The notes beneath the pieces are model-generated. The model saw only the letters and a list, made by a program, of their open reading frames with translations, made no database searches and was not told where the DNA came from. Both the position numbers and the translations under genes were made by a program. From Thermus oshimai DSM 12092 (lineage in GTDB: Bacteria; Deinococcota; Deinococci; Deinococcales; Thermaceae): a stretch of DNA of 47,232 bases. Location of the stretch: positions 1-47,232 of the forward strand of contig NZ_KB890625.1 in NCBI RefSeq assembly GCF_000373145.1. Reading direction: 5' to 3'. Below are positions 15,767-25,514 of this stretch, piece by piece. Numbering within the stretch: position 1 is the first letter of the stretch; the number at the start of each line of letters is the position of its first letter.

Positions 15767-16741
15767 ATGGCGAAGAAAGCGATCGGCCTGGTCTTGGCGG
15801 CGGCTCTCCTAGGGGTGGCCTCGGCCCAGCAGATCCGGGCGGACGGGTCCTCCACCGTCTACCCCATCACCCAGGCGGTGGCGGAGGAGTTCACCGCCCG
15901 CAACCCCAACGTAAAGGTGACCGTGGCCTTCTCCGGGACGGGGGGCGGGTTCAAGAAGTTCTGCCGCGGGGAGACGGACATCCAAGACGCCAGCCGCCCC
16001 ATCAAGAAGGAGGAGCTGGAGGAGTGCACCAAAAACGGGATCCGCTTCCTTGAACTCCCTGTGGCCTACGATGCCCTCACCCTCATCATCCACCCCCAAA
16101 ACACCTTCGCGGCTTGCATGAAGACGAGCGAGATCAAGGCCATCTGGGAGCCCAACAGCCGGGTGCGCACCTGGAGGGATGTCCGCCCCACGTGGCCCAA
16201 CGAGCGCATCCAGCTCTTCGGGGCGGGGACGGACTCCGGCACCTTTGACTACTTCACCGAGGCCATCATGGGCAAGGCGGGGGCCATCCGCACGGACTAC
16301 CAGCCCACGGAGGACGACAACGTCACCATCCGGGGGGTGGCGGGGAACCGCTACGCCCTGGGCTTCCTGGGGGTGGCCTACTACGAGGAGAACAAGGACA
16401 AGGTGAAGGCGGTGGCGGTGGACAACGGCAAAGGCTGCGTCCTGCCCACCCGGGAAAACGTCCTGAACGGCACCTACCAGCCCCTCTCCCGGCCCCTTTT
16501 CATCTACGTGAGCCTGAAGAGCCTGGAGCGCAAGGAGGTCCAGGACTTCGTGGAGTTCTACCTCTCCGCCCAGGCCCGCCGGGCCATCCGGAGCACGGGG
16601 TACATTGAGCTCCCCAGCGATGCCTACCAGGTGGTACAGGAGATCCTGAAGCGGCGCAAGACGGGGACCTTCTTCATGGACCTCCCCCCGGGCACGCCCC
16701 TCTCCAAGTTCGTGGAGGAGCTGAAGAAGGAGTTCAAGTAA
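15767..16741 (+). CDS. pstS: Phosphate ABC transporter substrate-binding protein PstS
   Basis: A 324-residue exported phosphate-binding protein. It has a cleavable signal peptide (MAKKAIGLVLAAALLGVASA) with no lipobox Cys at the cleavage site. Phosphate-binding loops are visible: ADGSSTVYPITQAVAEEF near the N-terminus, the SGTGGGFKKF loop and GAGTDSGTFDYFTEAI. A GGGAGG ribosome-binding site precedes the ATG at 15767. It heads pstSCAB and is separated from pstC by a strong hairpin. No phoU or phoBR is found in the window. Confidence 0.95.
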   Translation: MAKKAIGLVLAAALLGVASAQQIRADGSSTVYPITQAVAEEFTARNPNVKVTVAFSGTGGGFKKFCRGETDIQDASRPIKKEELEECTKNGIRFLELPVAYDALTLIIHPQNTFAACMKTSEIKAIWEPNSRVRTWRDVRPTWPNERIQLFGAGTDSGTFDYFTEAIMGKAGAIRTDYQPTEDDNVTIRGVAGNRYALGFLGVAYYEENKDKVKAVAVDNGKGCVLPTRENVLNGTYQPLSRPLFIYVSLKSLERKEVQDFVEFYLSAQARRAIRSTGYIELPSDAYQVVQEILKRRKTGTFFMDLPPGTPLSKFVEELKKEFK

Positions 16742-16756
16742 GCTAGGCCCAGGAGT

Positions 16757-16783
16757 GGGGTGGGGGGCACCCCCCACCCCTTT
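16757..16783 (+). terminator. Strong hairpin between pstS and pstC
   Basis: An 11-bp perfect inverted repeat (GGGGTGGGGGG/CCCCCCACCCC, 2-nt centre, about 10 bp when folded) is followed by TTTAG. It is likely to act as a leaky terminator or as a 3' stabiliser that raises pstS expression above that of the permease genes, a common arrangement for binding-protein genes. Confidence 0.7.
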
Positions 16784-16786
16784 AGA

Positions 16787-17701
16787 ATGGACAGAGGCAT
16801 GGACCTTCTCCGCCAGAAGCCCTCGCGAAACCCCAAGGAGATCCTCACCTACCTCCTCCTCCTCCTCCTCTCCTCCGTCACCCTCCTCACCACCTTGGGC
16901 GTGGTGGTGACCCTCCTTCTGGACGTGGCGGAGTTCTTCCGCCGGGTGCCCCTCTTAGAGTTCCTCTTCGCCCCCGAGTGGACCCCCCTTTTCGCCGAGC
17001 CCCGCTACGGCATCGCCCCCCTCCTGGCGGGCACCTTCCTGGTCACGGCCATCGCCCTCCTGGTGGCCGTACCCCTGGGGCTTATGCTGGCCATCTACAT
17101 CTCGGAGTACGCCCCCCACCGGGTACGGGCCCGCATCATGGGGACGCTGGAACTCTTTGAGGGCATCCCCACCGTGGTCTTCGGCTACTTTGCCCTCCTC
17201 TTCGTGACCCCGCTTCTCCAGCGCTTCATCCCCGGGCTCAGCATCTTCAACCCCCTCTCCGCGGGGCTGGTGATGGGCTTCGCCATCGTCCCCTACGTCT
17301 CCAACGTGGCCGCGGACGCCATGCAGGCCGTGCCCCGCTCCATCCGGGAAGCGGCCTACGCCCTGGGGGCTAGGCCCTACGAGGTGGCCCTCAAGGTGGT
17401 CTTCCCCGCGGCCATCTCGGGGATCGTGGCGGCCATCATCCTGGCCACCAGCCGGGCCATCGGGGAGACCATGATCGTGGCCATCGCCGCGGGGCAGCGG
17501 CCCACCCTCACCCTGGACCCCCGGGAGACCATCGCCACCATGACCAGCTACATCGTCCAGGCGGCCACCGGGGACCAGCCCGCGGGCTCCACGGCCTCCT
17601 TGGCCCTTTTCGCTGTGGGGTTCACCCTCTTCCTCCTCACCCTCCTCCTCAACATCCTGGCCCAGTACGTGGTGGAACGGTATCGGGAGCGTTATGAATA
17701 G
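16787..17701 (+). CDS. pstC: Phosphate ABC transporter permease PstC
   Basis: A 304-residue inner-membrane permease. It has six hydrophobic segments; the first (about residues 20-48) is followed by an extracytoplasmic loop, and the ABC-permease EAA loop is visible as EAAYALGARPYEVALKVV, which contacts PstB. The start is uncertain between the ATGs at 16787 and 16799; neither has a well-spaced ribosome-binding site. Its end overlaps pstA by 8 bp. Confidence 0.92.
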   Translation: MDRGMDLLRQKPSRNPKEILTYLLLLLLSSVTLLTTLGVVVTLLLDVAEFFRRVPLLEFLFAPEWTPLFAEPRYGIAPLLAGTFLVTAIALLVAVPLGLMLAIYISEYAPHRVRARIMGTLELFEGIPTVVFGYFALLFVTPLLQRFIPGLSIFNPLSAGLVMGFAIVPYVSNVAADAMQAVPRSIREAAYALGARPYEVALKVVFPAAISGIVAAIILATSRAIGETMIVAIAAGQRPTLTLDPRETIATMTSYIVQAATGDQPAGSTASLALFAVGFTLFLLTLLLNILAQYVVERYRERYE

Positions 17702-18881
17702 GGCGTTCGGCCAAGACCCTTGGAAAGCGCGCATAGACCGCACCTTCGCCCGGGCCCTGGTCCTGCCCCTCCTCTTGGCCTTTCTGCTCCTCGCCACCCT
17801 CCTGGGGGACACCCTCTACCGGAGCTTCTCCGTCCAGGTGGTAGGGGGGGAGGGGGCCGGGCGCACCTACCCCTTGGGGACCCCCTGGGAGACCCTGGTG
17901 AAGGAGCGCCTCCTGGCCGAGGGGTACCTGGAGGAGGAGGTCCAGGAGCTCCTCCAAGACCCAAAGGAGCGCCGGGCCCTTTGGCTCCAGAACCGGGTGG
18001 AGCTCATGCCCCTGACCCACGAAGGCCCCTTCCGTCTGGTCCTCACGGGCCTCTACGACGAGCGGCTTGGGGACTATAGCCTCCTCCAGGGCCTCCGGCG
18101 CTGGGAGGAGCTTAAGGCCTCCTTGGGGGAAGGGGAGCGGCTGGTCCTGAACCCCTGGCTGGACGCCTCCTTCCTCACCCGCTACCCCTCCCGGAGCCCC
18201 CTTCTCGCAGGGATCGCCCCGGCCATCGTGGGCACCCTATGGGTCCTGGGCCTGGCCCTCCTCATCGCCATCCCCGTGGGGGTGGGCACGGCCATCCTCC
18301 TGGAGGAGTACCTGCGCCAGGGGCGCCTGAGCCGCATCCTCGAGGTGAACCTGAGGAACCTGGCCGGGGTGCCCTCCATCGTCTACGGCCTCCTCGGCCT
18401 GGCCCTCTTCGTGCGGGGCTTTGGCTTCGGCCCCACGGTGCTGGCCGCAAGCTTTACCTTGGCCCTTCTCGGCATCCCGGTCATCGTGGTCACCTCCCGG
18501 GAGGCCCTAAGGAGCGTGCCCGACTCCATCCGCCAGGCGGCCTTCGCCCTGGGGGCCACCCGGCGCCAGGTGGTCTTCCGCACCGTGGTCCCCGCCGCCT
18601 TGCCCGGGATGGTCACGGGGGTCATCCTCTCCGCCGCCCGGCTCATCGGGGAGGCGGCCCCCCTCCTCCTGGTGGGGGCGGCGGCCTACGTGCCCTACAT
18701 TCCCTCCGGGCCCCTCTCGGAGTACACGGTGATCCCGGTGCAGATCTACCTCTGGGTCAGCCAGAACCAGCCCGAGTTCGCCCGGGTGGCCGCGGCGGGC
18801 ATCCTGGTGATGCTCATGGTGCTTTCCGTCCTCTACCTGGCCGCCCTTTACCTTAGGAACCGCTTCAGGAGGGAATGGTGA
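17694..18881 (+). CDS. pstA: Phosphate ABC transporter permease PstA, with an inserted domain
   Basis: The second permease of the Pst importer, at 395 residues about 100 longer than a typical PstA. The first membrane helix (about 20-42) is followed by some 125 mostly hydrophilic residues (about 45-170) before the usual core. The core has the EAA loop [20 protein letters not shown] and five further helices. The inserted part should face outward and includes [23 protein letters not shown] 17694 overlaps pstC by 8 bp; the 3' end overlaps pstB by 7 bp. Confidence 0.92.
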   Translation: MNRAFGQDPWKARIDRTFARALVLPLLLAFLLLATLLGDTLYRSFSVQVVGGEGAGRTYPLGTPWETLVKERLLAEGYLEEEVQELLQDPKERRALWLQNRVELMPLTHEGPFRLVLTGLYDERLGDYSLLQGLRRWEELKASLGEGERLVLNPWLDASFLTRYPSRSPLLAGIAPAIVGTLWVLGLALLIAIPVGVGTAILLEEYLRQGRLSRILEVNLRNLAGVPSIVYGLLGLALFVRGFGFGPTVLAASFTLALLGIPVIVVTSREALRSVPDSIRQAAFALGATRRQVVFRTVVPAALPGMVTGVILSAARLIGEAAPLLLVGAAAYVPYIPSGPLSEYTVIPVQIYLWVSQNQPEFARVAAAGILVMLMVLSVLYLAALYLRNRFRREW

Positions 18882-19690
18882 GCCTAGAAATGCTCAAGGA
18901 CCACGAGACGGTGCGCACCGCGCCCGTCTCCGAGGCCGAGGCCCTGGTGGACGTGCGGAACCTCAGCCTCTGGTACGGCCCCAAGCAGGCCCTTTACGGG
19001 ATCAGCGTGCGCTTCCCCAAGAACCAGGTCACGGCCATCATCGGCCCCTCGGGGTGCGGGAAGAGCACCCTCTTGCGCTCCCTAAACCGCATGAACGACC
19101 TGGTCCCTGGGGTGCGGGTGGAGGGGGAGGTCCTCTACGAAGGGGTGAACATCTACGACCCCCGGGTGGACCCCGTGGCCGTAAGGCGGCACATCGGCAT
19201 GGTCTTCCAGAAGCCCAACCCCTTCCCCAAGACCATCTTTGAGAACGTGGCCTTTGGCCTCCGGCTTCTTGGGGTGAAGGGAAGCGAGCTGGAGGACCGG
19301 GTGGTGGAGGCCCTGAAGCGGGCCGCCCTCTGGGAGGAGGTGAAGGACCGCTTCAAGAAGGAAAGCGGCCTGAGGCTTTCGGGAGGCCAGCAGCAGCGCC
19401 TTTGCATCGCCCGGGCCATCGCCGTGGAACCCCCCCTCCTCCTCATGGACGAGCCCACGAGCGCCCTGGACCCCATCGCCACCCAGGCCATAGAGGACCT
19501 GATCCTGGAGCTCAAGAGCCGCTACACCGTGGTCATCGTCACCCACAACATGCAGCAGGCGGCCCGGGTCTCCGACCGGACCCTTTTCATGCACCTAGGG
19601 GTCCTGGTGGAGGAAGGCCCCACGGAGGAGCTCTTCACCAAGCCCAAGCACCCCTACACGGAGGCCTACATCACGGGGCGGTTCGGCTAA
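18875..19690 (+). CDS. pstB: Phosphate ABC transporter ATP-binding protein PstB
   Basis: A 271-residue ATPase that drives phosphate import with PstSCA. Walker [10 protein letters not shown], signature [14 protein letters not shown], Walker [14 protein letters not shown] and switch VTHNMQQA are all intact. PstB-specific features such as [17 protein letters not shown] and [18 protein letters not shown] are present. It starts inside the end of pstA and has GGAGGGA upstream. An N-terminal extension of about 20 residues precedes the usual start of the domain. Confidence 0.96.
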   Translation: MVSLEMLKDHETVRTAPVSEAEALVDVRNLSLWYGPKQALYGISVRFPKNQVTAIIGPSGCGKSTLLRSLNRMNDLVPGVRVEGEVLYEGVNIYDPRVDPVAVRRHIGMVFQKPNPFPKTIFENVAFGLRLLGVKGSELEDRVVEALKRAALWEEVKDRFKKESGLRLSGGQQQRLCIARAIAVEPPLLLMDEPTSALDPIATQAIEDLILELKSRYTVVIVTHNMQQAARVSDRTLFMHLGVLVEEGPTEELFTKPKHPYTEAYITGRFG

Positions 19691-19700
19691 ACTCTAGGGC

Positions 19701-20867
19701 ATGCCGCCCCTTGCCCTCCTCTTCCTCACCCTCTTCAACAGCATCCTAGGGCTTTCCATCCTCTTCCCCATCCTGGGGCCCTTGGGCCGGGCCCTGGGGC
19801 TATCCGAGCCTCAGGTGGGGGCCTTCTCCACCGCCTACGCCCTTTTGCAGTTCCTCCTCGCCCCTTACTGGGGCCGGCGGAGCGAAGGGGGGCGCAAGCC
19901 CGTCCTCCTCGTGGGGATCTTGGGCTTCGCCCTAAGCTTTTTCCTCTTTGGGCTCTTCGCCTTTTTGGGCTTCAAGGGGGTGCTCACGGGGTGGGGGCTT
20001 TTCCTGGCCCTTCTCCTCGCCCGCCTCCTTGGGGGGGCCTTCTCCTCCGCCACCCTGCCCACGGCCCAGGCCTACGTGGCGGACGTTACGGGAAGGGAGG
20101 AGCGCACCGGGGGGATGGCCCTTTTGGGGGCGGCCTTCGGGCTTGGGGTCATCCTGGGGCCCGCCTTGGGAGCCGGGCTCGCCTCCCTCTTCGGCCTCCT
20201 CGCCCCCGTGTTCTTCTCCGCGGGGCTCGCCCTCTTGAACGCCCTCTTCGTCCATCTGGCCCTGCCGGAGTCCCGGGGCAAGGTGACAAGGGAGCCGGCC
20301 CGGCTTTCCCCCTGGGACCGCCGGGTCTTCCCCCTCCTCCTCCTGGGCTTCGCCCTGAACCTCTCCAGTGTGGCCCTGGAGCAGACGGTGGCCTTCCACT
20401 TCCAGGACCGCCTGGGCCTGGACGCTCTAAAGACCGCGCAACGGGTGGGCCTCGCCCTCTTCTTCTACGGGCTGGTGGCCGTTTTCATCCAGGGCTTCCT
20501 GGTGCGGGCCCTGCGCCCACCCCCGAGGGTGCTCCTCCTCCTGGGCCTACCCGTGGGGGCCTTAGGCTTCCTGGTCCTGGCCTTTGGGCAGGGGTTCTGG
20601 GCCCTGGCCTTGGGCCTGGTCCTCCAGGGGGCGGGGCAGGCCCTGGCCGCCCCGGGGGTCACCGCCGCCCTTTCCCTAGCCGTGGGGGAGGAGGAGCAAG
20701 GGGCGGTGGCGGGGCTCAGCAGCGCCGCCCAGGCCCTGGGGCGGATGCTCGGGCCCCTTCTCGGCACGGGGCTTTACCAACTCTTTCCCGAGGGGCCCTA
20801 CCTCCTGGGGGCCTTTTTGCTCCTCCTGGCCCTCCTCGGCCTTAGGGCCCTTAAGGGGCGCCCTTAG
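19701..20867 (+). CDS. MFS transporter, TetA-like
   Basis: A 388-residue 12-helix major facilitator protein. Motif A appears as GRRSEGGRKPVLL after helix 2, and LAQAYVADVTGREERTGGMAL-type residues after helix 4 resemble drug/H+ antiporters of the TetA group. It starts 10 bp after pstB and runs into recF after a 2-bp gap, so it may share transcripts with both. The substrate is unknown; resistance should not be assumed. Confidence 0.8.
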   Translation: MPPLALLFLTLFNSILGLSILFPILGPLGRALGLSEPQVGAFSTAYALLQFLLAPYWGRRSEGGRKPVLLVGILGFALSFFLFGLFAFLGFKGVLTGWGLFLALLLARLLGGAFSSATLPTAQAYVADVTGREERTGGMALLGAAFGLGVILGPALGAGLASLFGLLAPVFFSAGLALLNALFVHLALPESRGKVTREPARLSPWDRRVFPLLLLGFALNLSSVALEQTVAFHFQDRLGLDALKTAQRVGLALFFYGLVAVFIQGFLVRALRPPPRVLLLLGLPVGALGFLVLAFGQGFWALALGLVLQGAGQALAAPGVTAALSLAVGEEEQGAVAGLSSAAQALGRMLGPLLGTGLYQLFPEGPYLLGAFLLLLALLGLRALKGRP

Positions 20868-20869
20868 CC

Positions 20870-21901
20870 ATGCGGCTTCTCCTCTTCCGGCAACGGAACT
20901 TCCGCAACCTGGCCCTTACGGCCTACCGCCCCCCCGAGGGGCTTTCCGCGGTGGTGGGGGGGAACGCCCAGGGCAAGACCAACCTCCTAAGGGGGATCCA
21001 CCTCCTCCTCACGGGGGAGATGGAGGGAGGCCTCCAGGACCAGATCCGCTTCGGGGAAGGGGAGGCCTGGCTGTGGGGCGAGGTGGAGACCGCCTTAGGG
21101 GTCTTCCGCCTCGAGGCCACCCTCACCCTCGAGGGGCGCACCTTCCGGATCAACGAGAAGCCCACGGGGCTTAAAGGGCTCCTGGAGCTTCCGGGCTCCG
21201 TCCTCCTTTCCCCGGAGGACGTGGAGGTGGTCCTGGGCAGCCGGGAGGCCCGGCGGGGCTTTCTGGACCGGCTGATCGCCCGCTTCTCCGCCCGGTATGG
21301 GGGGCTCCTTTCCGCCTACGAGAAGGTCCTAAGGCAACGGAACGCCCTCCTGCGCCAGGGGGGAAACGGCCTTTCCGCCTGGGACCAGGCCCTGGCCCGC
21401 TACGGGGAGGAGATCATGGCCTATAGGAGGCGCTTCCTCGCCCGCTTCCTGCCCATCCTGGAGGAGGTCCACGCCGCCTTGGGGGGAAAAGGGGTGGGGG
21501 TGGACCTGGAAGAGACCGCAGGCCAGGGGCTTCTGGAAGCCCTGAAGGCCACGGCCAAGGAGGAGCGGGAGCGGGGCCAGACCCTGGTGGGGCCGCATCG
21601 GGACGACCTCCTTTTCCTCCTTGCGGGCCGGCCCGCCCATCGCTTCGCAAGCCGCGGCGAGGCCAAAACCCTGGCCCTCGCCTTAAGGCTTGCGGAGCAC
21701 CGCCTCCTCTGGCAACACCACGAGGAGCCCCCTCTCCTCCTCCTGGACGAGTGGAGCGAGGAGCTGGACGAGGCCCGGCAAAAGGCCCTTTTGGCCTACG
21801 CTCGAGGCCTCCCCCAGGCCATCCTGGCGGGGCTCAGCGCCCCAGAGGGGGTGCCGGTATGCTGGATGGAGGGGGGGGTGGTGCTGTGCCCTGGCGGCTG
21901 A
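20870..21901 (+). CDS. recF: DNA replication and repair protein RecF
   Basis: A 343-residue SMC-like ATPase that helps RecO and RecR load RecA at gaps. Walker A is GGNAQGKTN (30-38), the ABC-like signature region is [23 protein letters not shown], and Walker B is [16 protein letters not shown]. It lies 2 bp after an MFS gene instead of in the usual dnaA-dnaN-recF group, and the following DciA-like gene starts within its last codons. Confidence 0.93.
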   Translation: MRLLLFRQRNFRNLALTAYRPPEGLSAVVGGNAQGKTNLLRGIHLLLTGEMEGGLQDQIRFGEGEAWLWGEVETALGVFRLEATLTLEGRTFRINEKPTGLKGLLELPGSVLLSPEDVEVVLGSREARRGFLDRLIARFSARYGGLLSAYEKVLRQRNALLRQGGNGLSAWDQALARYGEEIMAYRRRFLARFLPILEEVHAALGGKGVGVDLEETAGQGLLEALKATAKEERERGQTLVGPHRDDLLFLLAGRPAHRFASRGEAKTLALALRLAEHRLLWQHHEEPPLLLLDEWSEELDEARQKALLAYARGLPQAILAGLSAPEGVPVCWMEGGVVLCPGG

Positions 21902-22644
21902 AGGAGGCGGTGCCCCTGGCCCTAGGCCAGGCGGGAAGCCGGGCCAGGCTGGAGCGGGCCCTCGTCCTCGCCTACTGGAAGGAGGCGGTGGGGAAGGAGC
22001 TCGCCCAGCTCACCGAGGCCGTGGCCTTAGAGGATGGGGTCCTCACCGTGCTGGTGGGGGATGCGGTCTTGGCCCACCAGCTCACCTACCGCCGGCTGGA
22101 TCTTCTCCAGCGCTTTTCCGCCCGCTTTCCCGGGAAGGTGCGGGAGATCCGCTTCCGGGTGGGGCCCCTGGAGGCCCCTCCGCCGGAGGAAAGCCCCCAG
22201 GAAGAGCCCCTCACCCCCGCCCTTTTGCAAAAGGCCCGGGCCCTGGCCGAGGCCGCGCCCCCAGAGCTTCGGGAAAAGGCGGAGCGGGCCGCCCTGGCCC
22301 TCTTGAAAAGGCAGCGGGGAAACCCCTGCCCCATCTGCCAGACCCCAAGCGAGAAGAGCCCTTGCCCCACCTGCCGCCGCCACCTGCAAAGCCCCCTGGT
22401 GGCCAAGGAGGCCGAGAGGCTCGCCCGGGGAAAGCCCCCCAGGCTTTCCGGCGAGGCCCTCCTGGCCGCCCGGCACCTGGCCCGGGAAAAGCTTCTCTCC
22501 GAACTTCGGGGCCTCTACCCCGTGGCCCTGAAGGAGCCCGAGTTCTGGCCACTTCTCAAGGACCTAGCCCGGCGCTTCCAGGCCCTCTTTCCCGAAGAAG
22601 CCCTGCCCGATGGGGTGCAAAGCCTCCTCAAGCGGATAGAATAG
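21886..22644 (+). CDS. DciA-like (DUF721) protein with a C-terminal zinc module
   Basis: About 252 residues. I choose GTG 21886 because a GGAGGGG sequence lies about 10 nt upstream; it overlaps recF by 16 bp. The N-terminal part (about 1-95) resembles DUF721/Dci[37 protein letters not shown], the fold used by DciA, the ancestral loader of the DnaB helicase. A linker leads to a four-Cys zinc site (Cys148, 151, 160, 163: CPIC, CPTC) and a helical tail of about 85 residues. The RecF neighbour supports a replication or repair role. Confidence 0.7.
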   Translation: MPWRLKEAVPLALGQAGSRARLERALVLAYWKEAVGKELAQLTEAVALEDGVLTVLVGDAVLAHQLTYRRLDLLQRFSARFPGKVREIRFRVGPLEAPPPEESPQEEPLTPALLQKARALAEAAPPELREKAERAALALLKRQRGNPCPICQTPSEKSPCPTCRRHLQSPLVAKEAERLARGKPPRLSGEALLAARHLAREKLLSELRGLYPVALKEPEFWPLLKDLARRFQALFPEEALPDGVQSLLKRIE

Positions 22645-22649
22645 GACCA

Positions 22650-23426
22650 ATGCGCCTCCTCCTACCTTTCCTCTTGGGCCTGGCCCTGGCTCAGGGGGAG
22701 CTCACCCACGTGGTGGCCCCGGGGGAAACCCTCTTTTCCATCGCCCGGCGCTACGGGACCACGGTGGAGGAGCTCCAAAGGCTAAACGGGCTTTCGGACT
22801 TCCTCATCCGGCCTGGGCAGGTCCTCAAGGTGGGCCCAGCGCAGGCCCCCACCCATGTGGTGGCCGCCGGGGAGACCCTCTTCTCCATCGCCCGGCGCTA
22901 CGGGACCACGGTGGAGGCCCTAAAGGCCCTGAACGGCCTACAGGACGAAACCCTAAAGGTGGGCCAGGTCCTCCGCCTACCCTCTACCGCACCCGAGCCT
23001 CCGGGCGCCCCCTCTGGGGCCCCCCTAGAAGAAGAAGAGGCCCTGGACCCCGAAAGCCCCCTCCTCCGGGCCGTGCTCCGCTATTTGGGCGTGCCCTACA
23101 GGTACGGGGCCAACTCCCCCCTGGCCCTGGACTGCTCCGCCTTCGTGGCCCAGGTCTACGCGGAGCTCGGGGTGGGCCTGCCCCGCACCACCAAGGAGCA
23201 GTGGAACGCCCTGCCCCAGGCGGAGGGCCTAAAGCCCGGGGACCTGGTCTTCTTCAGCTTCGGCGGGCGGGAGGTGGACCACGTGGGGGTGTACCTGGGC
23301 CGGGGGGTCTTCGCCCACGCCAGCAGCTACGGGAGCCGGGTGGTCATCGAGAGCCTCGAGGCCCCCTTTTACCAGAAGGCCTACCGGGGGGCCCGGAGGC
23401 CCCCCCTCCCCGAGGCAACCCGCTAA
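22650..23426 (+). CDS. Secreted peptidoglycan hydrolase: two LysM domains and NlpC/P60
   Basis: A 258-residue exported cell-wall hydrolase. It has a signal peptide (about 1-16), LysM domains at about 18-62 and 67-111, a Pro/Glu linker (112-135) and an NlpC/P60 domain (about 137-250). The catalytic triad is visible: Cys162 in [11 protein letters not shown], His211 in DHVGVYLG and His223 in FAHASSYG. Such enzymes cleave the D-Glu-to-diamino-acid bond in stem peptides. The ATG at 22650 follows the preceding stop by 5 bp. The two LysM copies are nearly identical at the DNA level. Confidence 0.92.
   Translation: MRLLLPFLLGLALAQGELTHVVAPGETLFSIARRYGTTVEELQRLNGLSDFLIRPGQVLKVGPAQAPTHVVAAGETLFSIARRYGTTVEALKALNGLQDETLKVGQVLRLPSTAPEPPGAPSGAPLEEEEALDPESPLLRAVLRYLGVPYRYGANSPLALDCSAFVAQVYAELGVGLPRTTKEQWNALPQAEGLKPGDLVFFSFGGREVDHVGVYLGRGVFAHASSYGSRVVIESLEAPFYQKAYRGARRPPLPEATR
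22704..22917 (+). repeat. Two near-identical LysM-coding direct repeats
   Basis: Bases 22704-22770 and 22851-22917 (67 bp each) are nearly the same, including an almost unchanged run coding for [13 protein letters not shown]. Both start the LysM domain. The near-identity suggests recent duplication or gene conversion between the copies. Confidence 0.8.
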
Positions 23427-24343
23427 GGCCAGGAAGGCTTCCGCCCCCGGGCCTTTTCCAGGGCCTCCCAAAGGGCCTCCCCCGGGGCGCCTTCCCCGCG
23501 GAAGGCCTCGGTTTCCCGTTCCACCCAGGCCTCCCCCTTTCGGAAGAGCACCCCCCGGGCCTCCGCCAAGGCCTCCCCGATGAGGGCCCCCAGGGAGTAG
23601 GCCCGGGCCCCTTGGGGCAGGTCGGGGTCCAGGCCCTGGCGCACCAGGGCGCGGCCGTAGGGGGCCTCCCGCTCGGCCATGGTCCCTCCCTGGGCGAAGT
23701 AGCGCCGGAGGACCCGGCCCCAGTCCCCCACCCGGCTGTAGGGGGCCATGGCCCCGTAGGCGGCCTCGAGGTCCTCCGAGGTATAGGGGCGGTAGCGGTT
23801 CTCGTGGACCACCAGGGCCCGGGGGAGCCTGGGCCTGGGGGGGCCCTCCTCGTCGGGCACGCCCACCGCCAGCCCCACCGCGGGGAGGACCCCCGGGGGA
23901 AGGGCGAGAAGGTCCACCAGGGCCTCCACCCCACCCAGCACCCCCCCGATGAAGCAAACCCCATACCCCAGGCTCTCCGCGGTAAGGGCCAGGTAGGCGG
24001 CGGCCAGGGCCGCGTCCATGAGGGCGAAGTGGAGGGCGGTGCGGGGCCAGAAGGCCATGGCCTCGCCCCGGTGGGCGAGGAGCCGCTCCAGCCGGTGAAT
24101 GTCCGCCAGGAAAACGAAAAACTCCGCCGCTTGGCGGATGTGCTCCTGCTCCCCGGAAAGCCGGGCCACCTCCCTTCGCAGCTCGGGGTCCGTGATTCGG
24201 ATAACGGAGTAGAGCTGGGCGCTGGCGTCCGTGGGGGCGCGCTGCAGGGCAAAGAGGAGCTTCTCCAGGTCCTCTTCAGGGAGGGGCACCGGCTTGAACC
24301 GGCGCACGCTCCGCCTGCGCTTCAGGGCTTCCAACACCTCCAC
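23423..24343 (-). CDS. Nitroreductase family protein (NfsA-like) with C-terminal extension
   Basis: A 306-residue FMN-dependent oxidoreductase. The first 200 residues match NfsA/Frp-type nitroreductases: [21 protein letters not shown] at the start, a [17 protein letters not shown]-binding region and [12 protein letters not shown], with LAVGVPDE near the phosphate site. The remaining ~100 residues after [14 protein letters not shown] include a basic, Glu-rich tail that I cannot assign. The real substrate is unknown. It converges on the NlpC gene with a 4-bp overlap. Confidence 0.82.
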   Translation of the reverse strand: MEVLEALKRRRSVRRFKPVPLPEEDLEKLLFALQRAPTDASAQLYSVIRITDPELRREVARLSGEQEHIRQAAEFFVFLADIHRLERLLAHRGEAMAFWPRTALHFALMDAALAAAYLALTAESLGYGVCFIGGVLGGVEALVDLLALPPGVLPAVGLAVGVPDEEGPPRPRLPRALVVHENRYRPYTSEDLEAAYGAMAPYSRVGDWGRVLRRYFAQGGTMAEREAPYGRALVRQGLDPDLPQGARAYSLGALIGEALAEARGVLFRKGEAWVERETEAFRGEGAPGEALWEALEKARGRKPSWP

Positions 24344-24348
24344 GCCCC

Positions 24349-25485
24349 CTAGCTTACGCCGAGGTGGGCCAGGTAGGCCCGCACCAGGGCCTCCCCATAG
24401 AAGAAGGCCACCACCCCCCCCAGGGCCAGGTGGGGCCCGAAGGGAAGGGTGCGCTTCCTAAGGAGAAGGCCAAAGAGGGCCCCGGAAAAGACCCCAAGGA
24501 ACAGGGCGAGGAGGGCGTAGGGCCCAAGCCAGGCCCCCAGGGCCCCCATGAGCTTCACGTCCCCGTAGCCCATGGCGATGGGCTCTTCTTCCCCTTCCGT
24601 TTCCCCGGGACCCCCCCTAAAGGCCCAGTAGAGCCCCCCCGCCAGGGCCAGCCCCCCGGCGGCGATGAGCCCCCCCTTCAGGGCGGCCAGGGCGGCAAGC
24701 CCCTCCCACCCTTCTCCCCAGAGGTTCCCCAGGGGCGGGAAGAGAAGGGGGGCCAGGGGGATCAAGGGGAAAAGGGGAAGGGTAAGCCGGTCGGGGAGGA
24801 CCACCGGCCTCCCGGTGCGGGCGGAAAGAGCCCAGGAGAGGAAGGCCAAGGCCATCCCCACCCCCGGGCCCAAGAGGGCCCCCAAGAGGGCCGCCATGTG
24901 CACCTGGTGGGGCCCTACGGGCACCTCCGGCCTCCCCTCCCCAAAGCGCCTCAGGAAAAAGGCCCCGTACCCCGCGATGAGGGCCATAAGGCCCGCGGAG
25001 AGAAGCGCCCCGTCCAGGGCCCCAAGGTTAGCCCCTTCGGGCTGAAAGGGAAGGGGAAAGCGGAAGGCCCAGGCCCCCACGAGGCCCAGGAGGAGAAGGC
25101 CGTAGGTCAGAGGGTCGGGGAGCTCGTAGGTGTCCAGGTCTATGAAGGCCAGGGCCACCAGGAAGGACAGGAACAGGAAGGTGAAGAGGGCCTCGAGGCT
25201 GGGAGGAAAGCGGAGGGCGGTGAGGAGGAAAAGCCCCCCGGTGAGCCCCTCCACCAGGGGGTAGCGGGGGGAGATGGGCCCCTGGCAGTAGCGGCACCGC
25301 CCCCTCAAGGCGAGGTAGGAGAAGACGGGAAGGAGGTCCAGGGGGGAAAGCGTACGCCTGCAATGGGGGCAGCGGCTCCGCCCGCCCAAGGTCTCCCCTT
25401 TGGGAAGGCGGTGGATCACCACATTGAGGAAGGAACCCACGGCAAGGCCCAGGAGGAAGGCCAAAAGGGGCCACATGGGGGCCAT
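24349..25485 (-). CDS. pilD: Type IV prepilin peptidase, enlarged
   Basis: Cleaves and N-methylates type IV prepilins and pseudopilins, needed for pili and DNA uptake. The N-terminal zinc motif has Cys39, Cys42, Cys64 and Cys67. The catalytic Asp of [13 protein letters not shown] (about 115-127) and the second catalytic Asp in [16 protein letters not shown] near residue 310 are present. At 378 residues it is about 100 longer than usual; the extra middle part contains [18 protein letters not shown], which looks like a decayed copy of the second catalytic segment. The start may be the ATG at 25476. Confidence 0.9.
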   Translation of the reverse strand: MAPMWPLLAFLLGLAVGSFLNVVIHRLPKGETLGGRSRCPHCRRTLSPLDLLPVFSYLALRGRCRYCQGPISPRYPLVEGLTGGLFLLTALRFPPSLEALFTFLFLSFLVALAFIDLDTYELPDPLTYGLLLLGLVGAWAFRFPLPFQPEGANLGALDGALLSAGLMALIAGYGAFFLRRFGEGRPEVPVGPHQVHMAALLGALLGPGVGMALAFLSWALSARTGRPVVLPDRLTLPLFPLIPLAPLLFPPLGNLWGEGWEGLAALAALKGGLIAAGGLALAGGLYWAFRGGPGETEGEEEPIAMGYGDVKLMGALGAWLGPYALLALFLGVFSGALFGLLLRKRTLPFGPHLALGGVVAFFYGEALVRAYLAHLGVS

Positions 25486-25514
25486 TTTACGGGAAGGGGT
25501 CCGCCTCCCCTACC

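Noticed and set aside
19701-20867. Calling the MFS gene a tetracycline-resistance determinant
   Set aside because: Only general family motifs are seen; resistance cannot be inferred from them.
22731-22917. Direct repeats considered as a CRISPR-like or mobile repeat
   Set aside because: There are only two copies, in frame, and both encode LysM domains.
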